NCBI GenBank assembly: GCA_033807775.1
Contig: CM066317.1
Location: forward strand, 11,181,870-11,245,869
From: Saussurea involucrata
Taxonomy: Eukaryota; Streptophyta; Magnoliopsida; Asterales; Asteraceae
Reading direction: 5' to 3'
Length of the DNA stretch: 64,000 nt
Under the pieces are notes generated by a model. It was not told the origin of the DNA, made no database searches, and was given only the letters and a program-made list of their open reading frames with translations. Every line of letters begins with the position of its first letter. The stretch's first letter is position 1. Positions 45,907-58,054 of this stretch are shown here, piece by piece. The position numbers and the translations under genes are program-made.

Positions 45907-47749
45907 TGTAAGACCCGGAAGTTTGAAAACTTGTACTGCGTAGGTATGACATCATGTTTGGATCTTAAACTTTCTAGTAATGGGATTATCGAATTTCACC
46001 GTTTGTACTAGAGTTTGGTCGAAGGGGGGGGGGGGGGGGAATGTTTTGGTAATTTTGGGCTCGGTACGTGGCGTGCGATAGTGCCACGCGACAATGCCAT
46101 AGGGCACAGTCGCTGGTCATTATCGCGGGGTATGAAGTTTGGCCGCGGTACATCTTAGGCGACAGTGTCTGGCGATTGTGCCAAGGTCACTATCGCGAGT
46201 CATCATTGCGTGATGCGTACCGCGAGGGGGAGGGGTTTCGTGCGATTGTGTCGGCGAGAGTGACAACTGTCACAATCGTCGGGCAAGGTCGCCGTCGGGC
46301 TGTTTGGGTATAAAAATACCCATTCCGACTTTTAGCCATTATTTTATGATTTTAGAGCTTTCTCCTCTCTCTCCCCCCTGCGATTTTTGGTAAGTGTTCC
46401 CCCTAGACATCTCACTTCATTAATGGTGAAGCATGAATCATTAATGATGGTTCATCTACCTTTTTGTAATGATTTGTAGGAAGATGTCAAGTGTTTTTAG
46501 ACTCCAAGCACTCCTCCTCTTTCCTACTAGAGTTTGGTTTTTATAAAAACCAACAAGGTGAGTGTTCTAACGTACTAAACTCACTTATGTTCAATCATTT
46601 AAAGTTTTACTTGTATTTATCTATGTTTACTTACTAATTTTCTTGATTATGTGGTAAATGACCTAACTTTTCATTTATGAAAAGTTTAGGGTTTGAGCTT
46701 GTCAAAGTTGATGACAAGGGATGACCTTTCTTTAGTAGTTATTGTGATGATATATTCTTGAATATGATCCTATTTTCTCTTTTTATGAAGTTGGATAATT
46801 TTGGGTCAAAACTAGGTTTTTATATAAATAGTAATCTTGGAGGTGATGATACTTGTTAGTTCTTTATGTGTTAATGGCTCCTCAAAAACTTGATATTGGA
46901 GAATGTGGAGTCTTATTATCGTGGGGATATCATGATTGAGTCAACTTATGTACAATCCCCTTATTGGTGTTGATGAGATTGGACTTTTTTCCTTAGGAAC
47001 AGTATGGGGTTAAAGATCCGGTTTGTATTGATGCTTCTTGAATAAAGATCCGGTTTGGATTGATGTCACTCGACTAGAGATCCGGTTTGGATTGATGTCA
47101 CTCGACTAGAGATCCAATTTGGATTGATGTCCTAGATGGCTAAAGATCCGGTTAGGATTGACGCCACTAGACTAAAGACCTGGTTTGGGTTGATGTCTTG
47201 AATGGCTAAAGACCTAGTGGGTTGACGCCTTACGGACTAAAGACCCGATTTGGGTTGACGTTCGGTAATCGACTAAAGATTCAGTTTGGGTTGACGTCGT
47301 AAATAGACTTGCTATGTTAACGGACGGTTAATCGGTAACGTATGGAATGCCATTCAAATAATTGTCTTATCTATTTTGATTACCAATTATATCTCTGGCT
47401 AGGCTCTAGGTTAACACTTCTTATTGCAATGTTGTGTTTAGCAGGCCTTCCTAGCGGTGGGACTTCCCGGGGTTGAGGGAAGTGTGGAGAAGAGGGATAG
47501 CATTTTTGGATAGAAGAGATTAGCGGCGTATGATGTCCTTAACCAAGCATTTTTTGGAAATGAGATAGCGACACCCATTCATAATCTAAACAATCTTAAG
47601 TTAGATTAGTAGGTTGTTGTTATTGTATCTCATTAATTTTTGTTGTAAACGCCTTACTCGTAAACTCTTGGGAAATTAATTATCCTTATTTAAAAGTTCA
47701 TTTCGTGAAAATTTCCGGCTTAAATTTACCCTGTTTTTAGGGTGTTACA
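45907..47749 (+). mobile_element. Solo gypsy-type LTR, TSD CGGTG
   Basis: TGTAAGACCC ... GGGTGTTACA, 1843 bp, with CGGTG at 45902-45906 and 47750-47754. TATAAAAA is near 46310. A donor-like AAG|GTGAGT is at 46558, and TTAAC with an acceptor-like TTTAG at about 47410-47441. The 5' part is GC-rich with a run of 16 G at 46024-46039. A tandem repeat fills 47011-47302. Confidence 0.85.
47011..47302 (+). repeat. 34-bp minisatellite in the solo LTR
   Basis: About nine diverged units of roughly 30-35 bp containing CTAAAGATCCGGTTTGG and TTGATGTC. Confidence 0.85.
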
Positions 47750-47754
47750 CGGTG

Positions 47755-48362
47755 GTTATTGGAGTCAGCGGAGAAGGAAGAAAATGGACGACTATTGCAT
47801 AAACTAGCGTCGGAGTCTCAACGGATTCCTCTTCCACCGCTGTCATTGAACTGCCATGGATGGATCGATGGGGCCTCTCATAATAGCCTGACTTTGTCAA
47901 AATGGGATTTTTCCAGCATTCGAACAATCTTGATTTACATACTTTTTTCCAACTTTCCATTATTCTGTCTTTTAGGATTTTAGACGAAATTTATGTTCTA
48001 TTTAATAGCGTCACATAACATATAGATTGAGGTTGTGTTTCATATGGTGAAATTGTGTGTTTCGTATGATGAATCTGTGTGTTTCGTATGGTGTATCTGT
48101 GTGTTTCATCTGGAAAATCATCGTGTTTCATCGAATGTGTGTTTCATCTGGTGAATCCATGTGTTTCATCTAGTGAATTCATGTGTTTGATTTGGTGAAA
48201 TTTGTGTTTCATTTGATGAATCCGTGTTACCAAAATAACAATTATGTCATTTTCATGTGGTGAAACAGTTTGTAATTAAAACCATATGATCAAAACCAAA
48301 TTACGGCTTAGATCGGTTCTCATGACTTTCAACCCTTTTATGGTTCTCATTTGATTACCGTC

Positions 48363-48395
<33 letters not shown>

Positions 48396-49284
48396 TACAT
48401 ATAAACAAAGAGTCGTCTCCTAACCCCAGCAACTCTGTTAACACCACCTCCGACTACCTCTCTTTACTTCTTTAGTTAACCACCTCCCTTCCCTTTTGTC
48501 TCCCCGTCATCCATCTAAAACCCATATCGACCTCCCATTTCCACCATCGTCGTATCCTCTTCAACGCCACATTCCTCCCTCCGATTCGTCTCTATTGTGA
48601 CTGTATCTGAAGCTCACCCAAACACCACAACCCCTTCCTTCGATATTCCTCCCTCATAAATACCACAAGAACACCACCCATACTGTCTTCGTGAAGGTTG
48701 AAGGTCGGTTTTAGGTGGGTGTCCATCGGAGAAGTTGTGCGATGGTGTTTTCATGTTGGGTGACCTCCCATTTTCACTGTTAGAGAGAATTATATTTTTG
48801 GTCTTTGAAATAAAAGACAAAAAACTGTTGAAAAGACAAAAATAACCCCTCACTTAACTAAGTTAAAATTCCGTTAACAGGGGAAGCCGGGGCGTGCGTT
48901 TGTACATACCACAAAGACGACCAATATAATAAATGCGTTTTAGAAACAATATCCAAAAATACCAACAAACCACATGGACCAAAAATGTATTTTACTCTTA
49001 ATATCATATCACATTAATTGTCTCATATTAGTTGTACAAGTTGATGTCATAAATTTCCTCAATACATCGATAAATCCAATATCCGTCAATTTCATCACGT
49101 CATATCACATTTTTGACAAATTTCATATCGTTACGTACATTTTAACTATTAATGACAAATTAAATACTATATCCTAGACAAATTCAATACTCGTAAATAA
49201 ATTTAAAATAGTAAAAAAATAGTTAGAAAAATTAATATATTACCTTTTTTGGAGTAGTTCAAAATAATAAAACAAATCCATACT
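47755..49284. repeat. Unclassified DNA with GTGTTTCATCTGG repeats
   Basis: From 48035 to 48228 there are about nine diverged units of 20-23 bp, consensus near GTGTTTCATCTGGTGAATC. A (CA)n microsatellite lies at 48372-48395 next to (TA)n. The rest holds no gene that I can support. Confidence 0.5.
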
Positions 49285-49287
49285 TAA

Positions 49288-49581
49288 GGGCCGTTTACGT
49301 AATCACTTACCCGGGTAAGTGCTTACCGGTAAAATTCAACACTATCACTTACTTCCTGTGTATGATTTTAGTCCACCAAAATGGCATCGTATGCAACAAT
49401 TTAGCCAGTAAGCGTTAACTGTGCTAAGAGTCGTCGCACTCACTTACCGGGTAAGACTCTCGGTCCTTGCTTTCGACTTCCGCTCTTACCGGGTAAGATT
49501 TTTAGTTCTTGCCATATTCATCTGGTAAACTAATGTGACTTGGTAAGCACTTACCCGGGTAAGCGTTTTGTAAACGCCCCC
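49288..49581. mobile_element. MITE, PIF/Harbinger-like
   Basis: The ends GGGCCGTTTAC and GTAAACGCCCCC form inverted repeats, followed on both sides by ACTTACCCGGGTAAG inside. TTA lies on both sides (49285-49287, 49582-49584). About 294 bp, non-coding. Confidence 0.65.
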
Positions 49582-49595
49582 TTAGTTAGAAAACC

Positions 49596-49641
<46 letters not shown>

Positions 49642-49650
49642 ATAGAGAGA
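49596..49650. repeat. (TA)n and (GA)n microsatellites
   Basis: (TA)n at 49596-49618, then (GA)n at 49619-49640 and TATAGAGAGA; left border of the first (TA)n-bounded TIR element. Confidence 0.9.
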
Positions 49651-49873
49651 GGATAATTTGAAACCCTTTCAAAGGTTGAAACCCTTGAAACCCACTTCAT
49701 CACCATTGATCTAAAAATTTGACGGTTGAGATCAAACAAATAATCCCCTAAAATTAAGGTTAGTGGATCGTGTATTATCTCTCACTTGATCTCAACCGTC
49801 AAATTTTTAGATCAATGGTGATGAAGTGGGTTTCAAGGGTTTCAACCTTTTGGAGGGTTTCAAAATAGTCTTC

Positions 49874-49876
<3 letters not shown>
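49651..49876. mobile_element. Fold-back TIR element I between (TA)n tracts
   Basis: Arms of about 80 bp (49655-49735 and 49781-49866) are almost perfect inverted repeats containing GGTTGAAACCCTTGAAACCC and ATCACCATTGATCTAAAAAT, separated by about 45 bp. Bordered by (TA)n on both sides. Non-coding. Confidence 0.75.
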
Positions 49877-49904
<28 letters not shown>

Positions 49905-49907
<3 letters not shown>

Positions 49908-52228
49908 GAGGGATCATGAGAAAACCATTACTAATTTGAAAACTTTACAAACCTCAACTAACCAATCAAATTTTTTCTAGCCTTTTAATTTTAATTTTAT
50001 GATAAAGGGTAATTCAGTCTTTTTCATTTAACCCGTTTAATTATAGAAACTGAATTAATTACAATTAATTAATTATGTTAGATTCTTAATCAAATTAAAT
50101 CCCTACTTTTATGGTAAAAAAAATCGGTTATCATACCAGTTATGATTTAGTGGGTGTAGTTTTGGAATGATCCACACCATCTTTTTGAATTAAGAAAGGA
50201 TTGACCCTATCTCCATCCATCTACAGTTATCGTTTCATATGATCGACCATATCTCTATCTCCATTGCACTCTTCATCTGCTTCACTAAACTAGGATTTCT
50301 ATTTCGTGATTTCAAAGAGTGTTTCAAAGAAGACTGGTATATGGATTCTAACGAAATAGAAACCGCATCTCATGCTGAAATTTACGTAAACGACGTTTAC
50401 AATAACAACGACGATTTCTTGGCTGCATTTGTTAAACCCATACACATGGAATTCCTAACTGAAAACAATTCAGAAGAATATCATTGCAATGATCAGTTGC
50501 AAAACCTGCCATCCGATCCTTCACAGCCTTGAACGAAACCTGCTGTCTTACCGCACAGGACCCGACCAGCTTACAAAACCTGCCATCCGATCCTTCCCGA
50601 GCCTTCACAGCCTTGAACGAAAGCTTACCAAGCGACGACTGTCCGAGCAGTCCACATGCTTAACCAAACAACCGAGTAGCACCAACCAATCCGCCCCTGC
50701 TCGAACAAATCAACCGGTCCTTCCGCCACATAGTAGACTTCCTAAAAAAACATGGTATCGACATGCACGCACCGATTGGTCAAGATCATCCCGCGATCAT
50801 GAGAAACTTAATCCAAACAGCAACTGAACCAGGACAGCCCAGCAGCTGAATCTGGACAGCTCAACACTTGAAGACTTCCAGTCCTTGACTGGGCTTGAAC
50901 AGCGTCTCGTACCGCGCTCCAGACCACCAAACAGTTTCATCACATATATTTTGCATGATATTAGTTTAATCACACATATGTTGCATGATAACAGTTTCAC
51001 ATGTTTTATTTCGATATCAATTTCATCATCATCAATTTCATCACATCAGTTGCATAGCAGTTTCATAATAGTTTCATCACATAACAATAACAATATAACA
51101 GTTTGATCAATACAAATGTTTCACTGAAACAGTTTCATCAAATTTCATCACATATATTTTTCACCATAGTTTCATTATAAGACATCAGACACATAGTTTC
51201 ATCATAGTGATCTTCTGGTTCATCATAAAACAATTTCACCATTCATTGCAACTTTGTTCACGAAATAACATTTTCATTAAGTACACTATACATAAGAAAT
51301 TTCACTACATGCATATAGTTTCACTACATGCAGGATGTTTAGAAAACCAATAACTCACTTTTCCAATTTTTTAATCAAACCCATTTGAATAAACATGTTG
51401 TAAGTCGTAATATCACTACTAATTGATTTCACCCAACGTAAACACATGTAAAAACAAATTATTAAACAAAAAACCCAGAATAAAACATGTGAACACTTAT
51501 TGTAATTGGCGCCCAATGTCGTTTAAACAAAACCCCCTTTTCAGTTTCTAATTGAAATCATACCTTCACCATGAACACGTTTCATCGTCTTTGTGGATTT
51601 CTTCGAAACCCCCTGTTTTATCGAAGCAGCAGAACCTTCTTCCCCCAATATTTCGTTTCGTCCTCGTCGAGTGGGTTTTCAGCACTATTCTTAAACCGAC
51701 TGAACGAGTATTTTTTTCGTATTCGTTCGCTTGTCTTCCTCCCTGTTTCAGTCCAGTAGCAGAAAAATAAGGGTTTATTGACGGAATCGATGATGTAGTC
51801 GATGAAAGTGAAAAATCAAACCCTGGATTACATACCTCCACCAAGACGAATCATATTTTGAATTCTATGAAACCTATGTATAAGATACCACGAAATCGAC
51901 AGCAAGAATATCGGAATGGATGATCGTGGTTTTGTTTTGCAGATTAATCGGTGAAGGATCTTTGGGTTTGTTTCATTGAGTTTCTTCCTGAAATGGCGCA
52001 CATGACAGAGAATCTTATTTAATTTTGCATTATTTCCATTATTAAGTTCGATAAAAAAAAATTATCCATTTACCCTTTACTGCTTTTTTGGTTGATTAAT
52101 TTTTTTTCTTAATTTCATTATTACCATATTTAGACTAATTTAATCTAGACCATTGATTATACTAATCTATGGTGATAAGGTGGGTTTCATAGATTGCAAA
52201 TTAACAGTGGTTTGCAAGTGAAATCACC
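49905..52228. mobile_element. TIR element II between (TA)n tracts
   Basis: The left end GGGGAGGGATCATGAGAAAA with ACCATTACTAATTTGAAAAC, and the complement of the right end (GGTGATTTCACTTGC, AACCACTGTTAATTTGC), are related imperfect inverted repeats. (TA)n lies at 49876-49904 and 52229-52248. Inside, a 97-codon frame at 50239-50532 has no recognised domain. A roughly 40-bp piece is repeated at 50500-50545 and 50573-50622. GTTTCATCACAT words recur at 50935-51340. Possibly MULE-like; unproven. Confidence 0.5.
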
Positions 52229-52618
52229 TATATATATATATATATATAGGTGGTTAAGTGGTTTCATTTGCAAACCATCTTTACGATGCAAACTTTGCAA
52301 CTCATTTAGAAACCGTGGATCTCATCAATCAAGGGTTAAGATTCATTTGGGTTATTTATGTCAATAAATTAATGAAAATAAGGACAAAATGGCATATTAG
52401 TCTATTGCAATTTCAAATTCAAAATAGGAAACTAGATTAACTCGTGATTATTAAGGAAATTTCTTAAATATTTAAAATATTTCATTGTGTTGTTTTACGA
52501 TTTTAAAAACTAATGATCGCTAATAAACTAATTGTGGATGGAGCATTGATTTCAATCTATAGCCTACACACATATATGTAAGATAATTGACAGTGCTTTG
52601 AATACACCGATAGACGTG

Positions 52619-54192
52619 TGATAATTAAACCTCAACGCAAGTATACATCGAGATCTAATGTCGTCTTTCAAGTAATAAAATGGTAAGAACCAAGTATCGT
52701 CCCACATAGATTGGAGTAAAAGTCTAGTAAAAGAAATGATTTCCAAGGATCAATTCGAAGATTATATTTTTCTGTTGGTGTTTGGAATTATCACAGATTA
52801 TATAACAATTAATAAAGGATAACAAGGGTGTAAGATGTTGGGGTGAGATTTAAACATAACTTCCAGCAGACCAATGCTGTAGCATTGCCACAACATTTGT
52901 CTCTTAACACTTAAGTTCACCATCTACTTTTCAGGATGCCCTCTCGGTTTTCAACAATTCACTACTGATCTAGTAGCCACTCAATTAATTCCTGGCATTG
53001 TTGTCAGAACTATCAATAGCAAGGTGAAGCCTTCCAAGTATACGGATAAACAAATTCCTTTGTTAAAATCACTTTTCCGAGCTGATTCCCATATTAGTTA
53101 AGTTGATGTGTTCTAAGCGGTCCATTCCTGGCACACACTCTACACTGTTACCATCCACGCAGATGATCAACTTATCGGGCAAAATCAACCCAGAAAAGAC
53201 AGAGACGATAAATTCCTTTATCAATATCTCTTCCGAGCATACTTCCTTTGTCATTTGGATTGACGTGCATATCAATGGTTCATTCCCGACACCATGACAC
53301 TTTAACATTTTCAAAGTGATCAACCATCTGGAAGTAACTGGATATTTTGTAAAACTTAACATGAAATGGTAAACATCATTATTGAGAAACGATGCCTACT
53401 TTTCGTTATATTTAAAATCTCACCCTTTTATCTCACACCCAAGCTATTTAAACTTAGCTACTCATGCTTAAATATAAATGACAGGTAATATAAATTACAG
53501 AAATGAAAGACAGAAATTAAAGACAGAAATGTAAATGACAAGAAAGTAAAATGTAAGTATTAAAAGACTATAAGTTAGTGCAGCAATGCTGTACCAATGC
53601 TGCAGCAACTCATAGCTAATAATAAGAACGTGAAGAACAAGATGAAGAACATAAAGTAGAAATGCATAAATTAAAGGTGAGACATGCAAACCAGCTGTGA
53701 GAACTGGTTACAAAATTGTCTCCTGAAAATGAAAACCAACCTCTCCTATTTATACTAAGAGGAGAGAAGGTAACTAGCCTAACTTACACTATTCAAAAGG
53801 CACTTAATACTATTACACCCCATGCTTCTATGAATACTACAACAAGCTATCTAAGAGTTTACAAAAGAAACACAGCATTTGAATTCAGGTCTTCTAGAAC
53901 ATGGCTGGATGATGGGACCAAAAGTCAGCCACAAAAGTCTTCTAGAATTTAATTCTTCATTCCATTCTTCCAGTCTTCAATGCTGTAGCATTGGGCAGTG
54001 GCTGTACTATAATTAAATTTACATTTATCCTTCCTAAATCAGTAAAAGACAGGTAAATCACAAACTTAGCTCCATGAAACAAAAGGTAAAAATAAGTAAA
54101 CAAAAATGACTCAAATGTTGGGATAAATAAAATATTCTAACTAAAAAGATAAGAAAAAGACACAATATGCATTAAATAAATAATGCATATCA
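52619..54192 (-). mobile_element. LTR-like segment of a plant gypsy family
   Basis: On the minus strand it starts TGATATGCATT and ends TTTAATTATCA. Near 52640-52700 it has the sequence type CAAGTAATAAAATGGTAAG ... GTATCGTCCCACA, common in plant gypsy repeats. No TSD was found, so solo-LTR status is unproven. No coding capacity. Confidence 0.35.
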
Positions 54193-54256
54193 ATAATAGT
54201 ATGATTTTTTTTAATTAATATCCACCACCAATATTTTCAATGACCTTAATCAAACC

Positions 54257-54670
54257 TTGATTGAATATCGAAATGAATATACGATGAATCGTAATGAAAA
54301 TACGATGAACCATAATGAATATATGTTGAACCGTAATGAATATATGATGAACCGTAATGAAAATACGATGAACCATAATGAATATATGATGAACCATAAT
54401 GAATATACAATGAACCGTAATGAATATACGATGAACCGTAATGAATATACGATGAACCGTAATGAATATACGATGAAACATAATGAATATACAATCAAAA
54501 GTAATGAATATAAGATGAACCATAATGAATATACTATAAAAAACTATGAATATATGATGAACCGTAATGGATGTATGATGAACTGTAATAAGTATACGAT
54601 GAATCGTAACAAATATACGATGAACAGTAATGGATGTACAATGAATCATACAAATATACGGTAAACCGAA
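54257..54670. repeat. 21-bp AT-rich minisatellite, open on both strands
   Basis: About 19 units of AATGAATATACGATGAACC-type sequence. The plus strand reads NEYTMNR repeats, and the minus strand is also open. The 21-bp period keeps frames open, so this is a by-product of the repeat and not a gene. Confidence 0.8.
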
Positions 54671-55000
54671 AATTACAAGAAAATATGAAAACATTATAGA
54701 AGAAAACCCTGGAAAAAAATATGAAGACAATAGACTACTACATGGAAAAAAATAATTTAATAAATCATAACACATTATTATTATTGGATATTTGTTAATA
54801 AAAAAAAAAATACCATAAATAATTGGTCAATTATATAAACCTTCCCAAAAACAACCGAATAAGATTACTACCATATATATGGATTAAATAGAAAAAGATA
54901 AAATTGCCCTTATAATTAAAATAAATAAAAGGAAATTCATTGATTGGTTAAAACAGGGTTGCAAAGTTTGTATTATAAGATAGGTTTGCAAATTATCCTC

Positions 55001-56235
55001 TGTAACAACCCTATTTCGATTATGTGTAAGTTTTGTGGTCAAACTGAAAGAAATGGAAGTTTAGAGAAAGGGATTGGTTGCAAATTGTGGGAAATATAAA
55101 AAGGGACCAATTCCCTAGGGTTGACACATTGATCATTCTCCTCATTGAAGTTGGCGGCTGGAAAGAAAAAGAGAACGACGAGGAAGGGGTTGCAGTGTTG
55201 ATTGTTGTAAAGAGCCATCAATCTGGTAAGGAAATTCATCCATCGTTGTTACCTTATGCACTCATAGTAATAGATAAGATAGATTCAATTTGTAATTTAT
55301 GGTTTTGGTAACTGTATGAGTTCTAAGAACACCCTGAAGGATTCCTTTTAAAGTGAGTATTGGGATTGCTAATCGAAGGAATAAATTAGGCTAAGAATCC
55401 CGTTTGTAACAGTTTGGGGTGATAATGCTATGGCTATTAACCCTCAGAAATCCTATGGTATGAAAGAAATCGAGTTATGGCGAGCGAAGACTTTGCCACT
55501 GGTTCGCCCCGTACCGGGAGTCGCCCGTACCGGGAGTCGAATGAGACCGGGAGTCGCCCTGTACCGGGAGTCGCCTGTACCGGGAGTCGGGTGATACCGG
55601 GAGTTGAGGACTTCCGGGACTTTCCTGCGGATGGGCCGAGAAGGTAGTTGGGCCGCTTCATGAACTAGTTCACTATTAGGACTCAGAGACTTTGGGCCAG
55701 ACTAATTTAAGAACTAAGCCGTATTGCAGGCCTAGTAGTAATGGAAAGAATCGAATAAAGAGAGGGAATTAGAATGAAAGTGTAGTGCATCTAATTATCC
55801 TATGAATTAATTATTAGGTGTATTAGCGTAGCGAGACAAGAAGCTAAGGAGAAGATTCGCTTTTCAGGTGAGTTCCCTAAACCTATTTACGACGCAATGT
55901 GTTAATTGTTCTTTTAACTGATAATGGTTCACTTTGAGCACGAAATGTTTACCAAATCGATATGCATGTTTTTACATGAAAGCTCATACTTTATTCAAAG
56001 AATATTTAGCATGATGAAATGATTATATGGTTTACGAGATTCCAAGTTGTATGAAGTATGACATGTTATGTATGCTATGTGGAGTCGGTCTGCACCGTGG
56101 GATCGGTATGCTCTGGGATCCGATGATCCCTTGGACATGGGTGATGAGCCGATAGATTGGAATCTGTTTCCCTCCTATTCGGGTAGAGGGGAGTCTGCTT
56201 GGGCCCCGATACGAGGCGATAGGGGAGTCTGCTTG
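55001..56235 (+). mobile_element. Gypsy LTR F, 5' portion
   Basis: It starts TGTAACAACCC. Features are ATATAAAAAGGG at 55094-55105, a tandem array of GTACCGGGAGTCGCC units at 55510-55610 (about six), and a donor-like CAG|GTGAGT at 55868. It is interrupted at 56235 by element E; the remainder lies outside or is lost. Confidence 0.7.
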
Positions 56236-57175
56236 TGTAACGTCCCAATTTTTTTTTCTTAAAACATATTAATATATAAAACATCCATATAAACAAACCG
56301 CAAGTCTAATTGTTCAACGCAACGAAAGGTTTTCAGTTAATAGATAACAAAATAAAACTTGTCTAAGTCTTGAATCATCCTTCATCACGCCTTTATTCCA
56401 ACGCCAACCCGGTTCTATATCTTCTCTTTCCCCTTGCTACTATTCCCGATTGAGTGACGACCTGGTTGCATTGTTATTTTGAAAAGGAGTTGGGTGAGCC
56501 TAAGGCCCAGTGAATTCACGGTTTTATGCATGATAATAATATCAATAACAATTTTCACAAAGCATCATAGTTTAACATGCATACGGTAAAACAATATAAT
56601 TCACAAAGCTATCGGCATCATGGAAGGTTCCTGGCTCACACAGCTTTGCCTGGCGGACTCACACAGCATGTCCGCGCTTACGGCTTTAGACAAGCTCACA
56701 CAGCATGCTCGTCTTACCATAGTACACCTCCATTGCCAAACAAATTTTCACATATATATCATAAAACATGTCATGATTTATTGCATAAACGACATAATAA
56801 AATTCTCGAGAACATTTAGCAATTTTATAAAAGTATGCAACCGTTTAAAAATCACGTTAACTCACCGTACTCGTGGTAGCCCGAACTGTTCTTGAAATTC
56901 CTCACGTCTTCCCTACAAATTTACGATCACATTTTTAACTCTAATAATAAAATTCGACACCCCTAGAAGTGATAGAATGGTCTTTGACACTATCTAATTT
57001 TTAACGACCCATAACCGACATTCTTCGTTTCGACGTTGCTTCAACTTATTCCTCCATATACTTCTATATCTTTTTCTATATATATATATACATACATGTC
57101 TATATATATATATTTACATGTACATATTTATACATATTTATTTGCACACATAAGTATATATACATATTTACATGC

Positions 57176-57210
<35 letters not shown>

Positions 57211-58014
57211 CTACCTGCTATGCATGCATACAATGTAAACATATATATGTAGGTATATATATGTTAACTATATCTCCAACTATCCTCTGCATGCAAGAAC
57301 ATATATAAATACTTATTCAACATTTTATCATAATTCGTATTTCATCTTCTGTTTCGTTTCCATCAAGAAGTCTCTATTGTTTCCTTTTCATTTTGTTTCC
57401 TCTCCTAAAACAGTGATCAACGAACGTAATATATAATGACAAATATTTGTCTAAGAAGCCTCGAAACCGAACAAGTTCTCAACCTTTCAGTAAGTTCTAA
57501 CACTTGGTATCAAAATGAGGGTCACCGTTTGGCAATCCTGGCATCACAGTGATTACCGTTGTGACAAACGATAGGGTGCTAGCGATGACCGTTGGCCATC
57601 GTTACCCTATTGGAACCTACCCGAACGAAACGATAAAACAACATTCCGAGGAGAGAGGTACGAAACGCTTACCGATTGGTGCCGAACTAGTAGTCGACTT
57701 TCTTTTCGACCGTTCACCGTCGCCCTTGCTCGCACTAGTTCTCTTTATTAACACTTTTACCTCAGAGCACAAACTCCTCATCCTTTTTATACTATGTTAC
57801 TGACCGTTCCAAAGCAAATGATAAGGCTAAGTGTTAAATGGTGTATTAATTAGTGTGTTAAATGGTGGGAAGTTCACCAACGATTTGGTGGTATGGAAAT
57901 GAATTGAAACTTACATTCCACCCCTTTTAGTTTCTTTGTTGTTACCCAACAAGCCCCTTCTAAATTGGTTAATATACATATATATTATATTATCTCTTTT
58001 TTTTAGTTATTACA
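56236..58014 (-). mobile_element. Gypsy element E, 3' LTR
   Basis: On the minus strand TGTAATAACT (58014) to GGGACGTTACA (56236), 1779 bp, preceded by a polypurine tract. TATAAAAAGG is at about 57781-57790, a donor-like ACG|GTGAGT at 56865, a hairpin at 56495-56509 and an acceptor-like CCAG|GT ending at 56462. AT microsatellites at 57070-57260. E continues past the window, so the TSD cannot be confirmed (left flank GCTTG). Confidence 0.8.
56495..56509 (-). other. LTR hairpin (element E)
   Basis: Sense-strand stem TGGGCC/GGCTCA with loop TTA. One pair is G-U, which pairs in RNA but not as a DNA dyad. Preceded by TTCAC, followed by CC. The CTCAC adenine (56495) is 33 nt from the acceptor-like AG. 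Confidence 0.5.
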
Positions 58015-58030
58015 AACTTCCCCCCTTAAC
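58015..58030 (-). other. Polypurine tract, element E
   Basis: The minus strand reads GTTAAGGGGGGAAGTT directly before the LTR start. Confidence 0.85.
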
Positions 58031-58054
58031 AAAATTTCGTCCTCGAAATTTGCT

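Larger units (their letters stand above)
52249..55000. mobile_element. TIR element III, left (TA)n border
   Basis: Left: TTTGCAAACCATC followed by GCAAACTTTGCAAC. The complement of the right end has GAGGATAATTTGCAAACC followed by ACAAACTTTGCAACC, the same layout. The right border abuts LTR F at 55001, so a right (TA)n is not visible. Its GAGGATAATTTG terminus matches that of element I. It contains an LTR-like segment and a minisatellite. Confidence 0.5.

Noticed and set aside
50239..50532. 97-codon frame as a transposase N-terminus (FAR1/MULE type)
   Set aside because: Acidic and Asn-rich, but no motif I can point to; kept only as an unknown frame within element II.
54215..54775. 186-codon minus-strand and 135-codon plus-strand frames
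   Set aside because: Both are produced by the 21-bp repeat; composition is purely repetitive.
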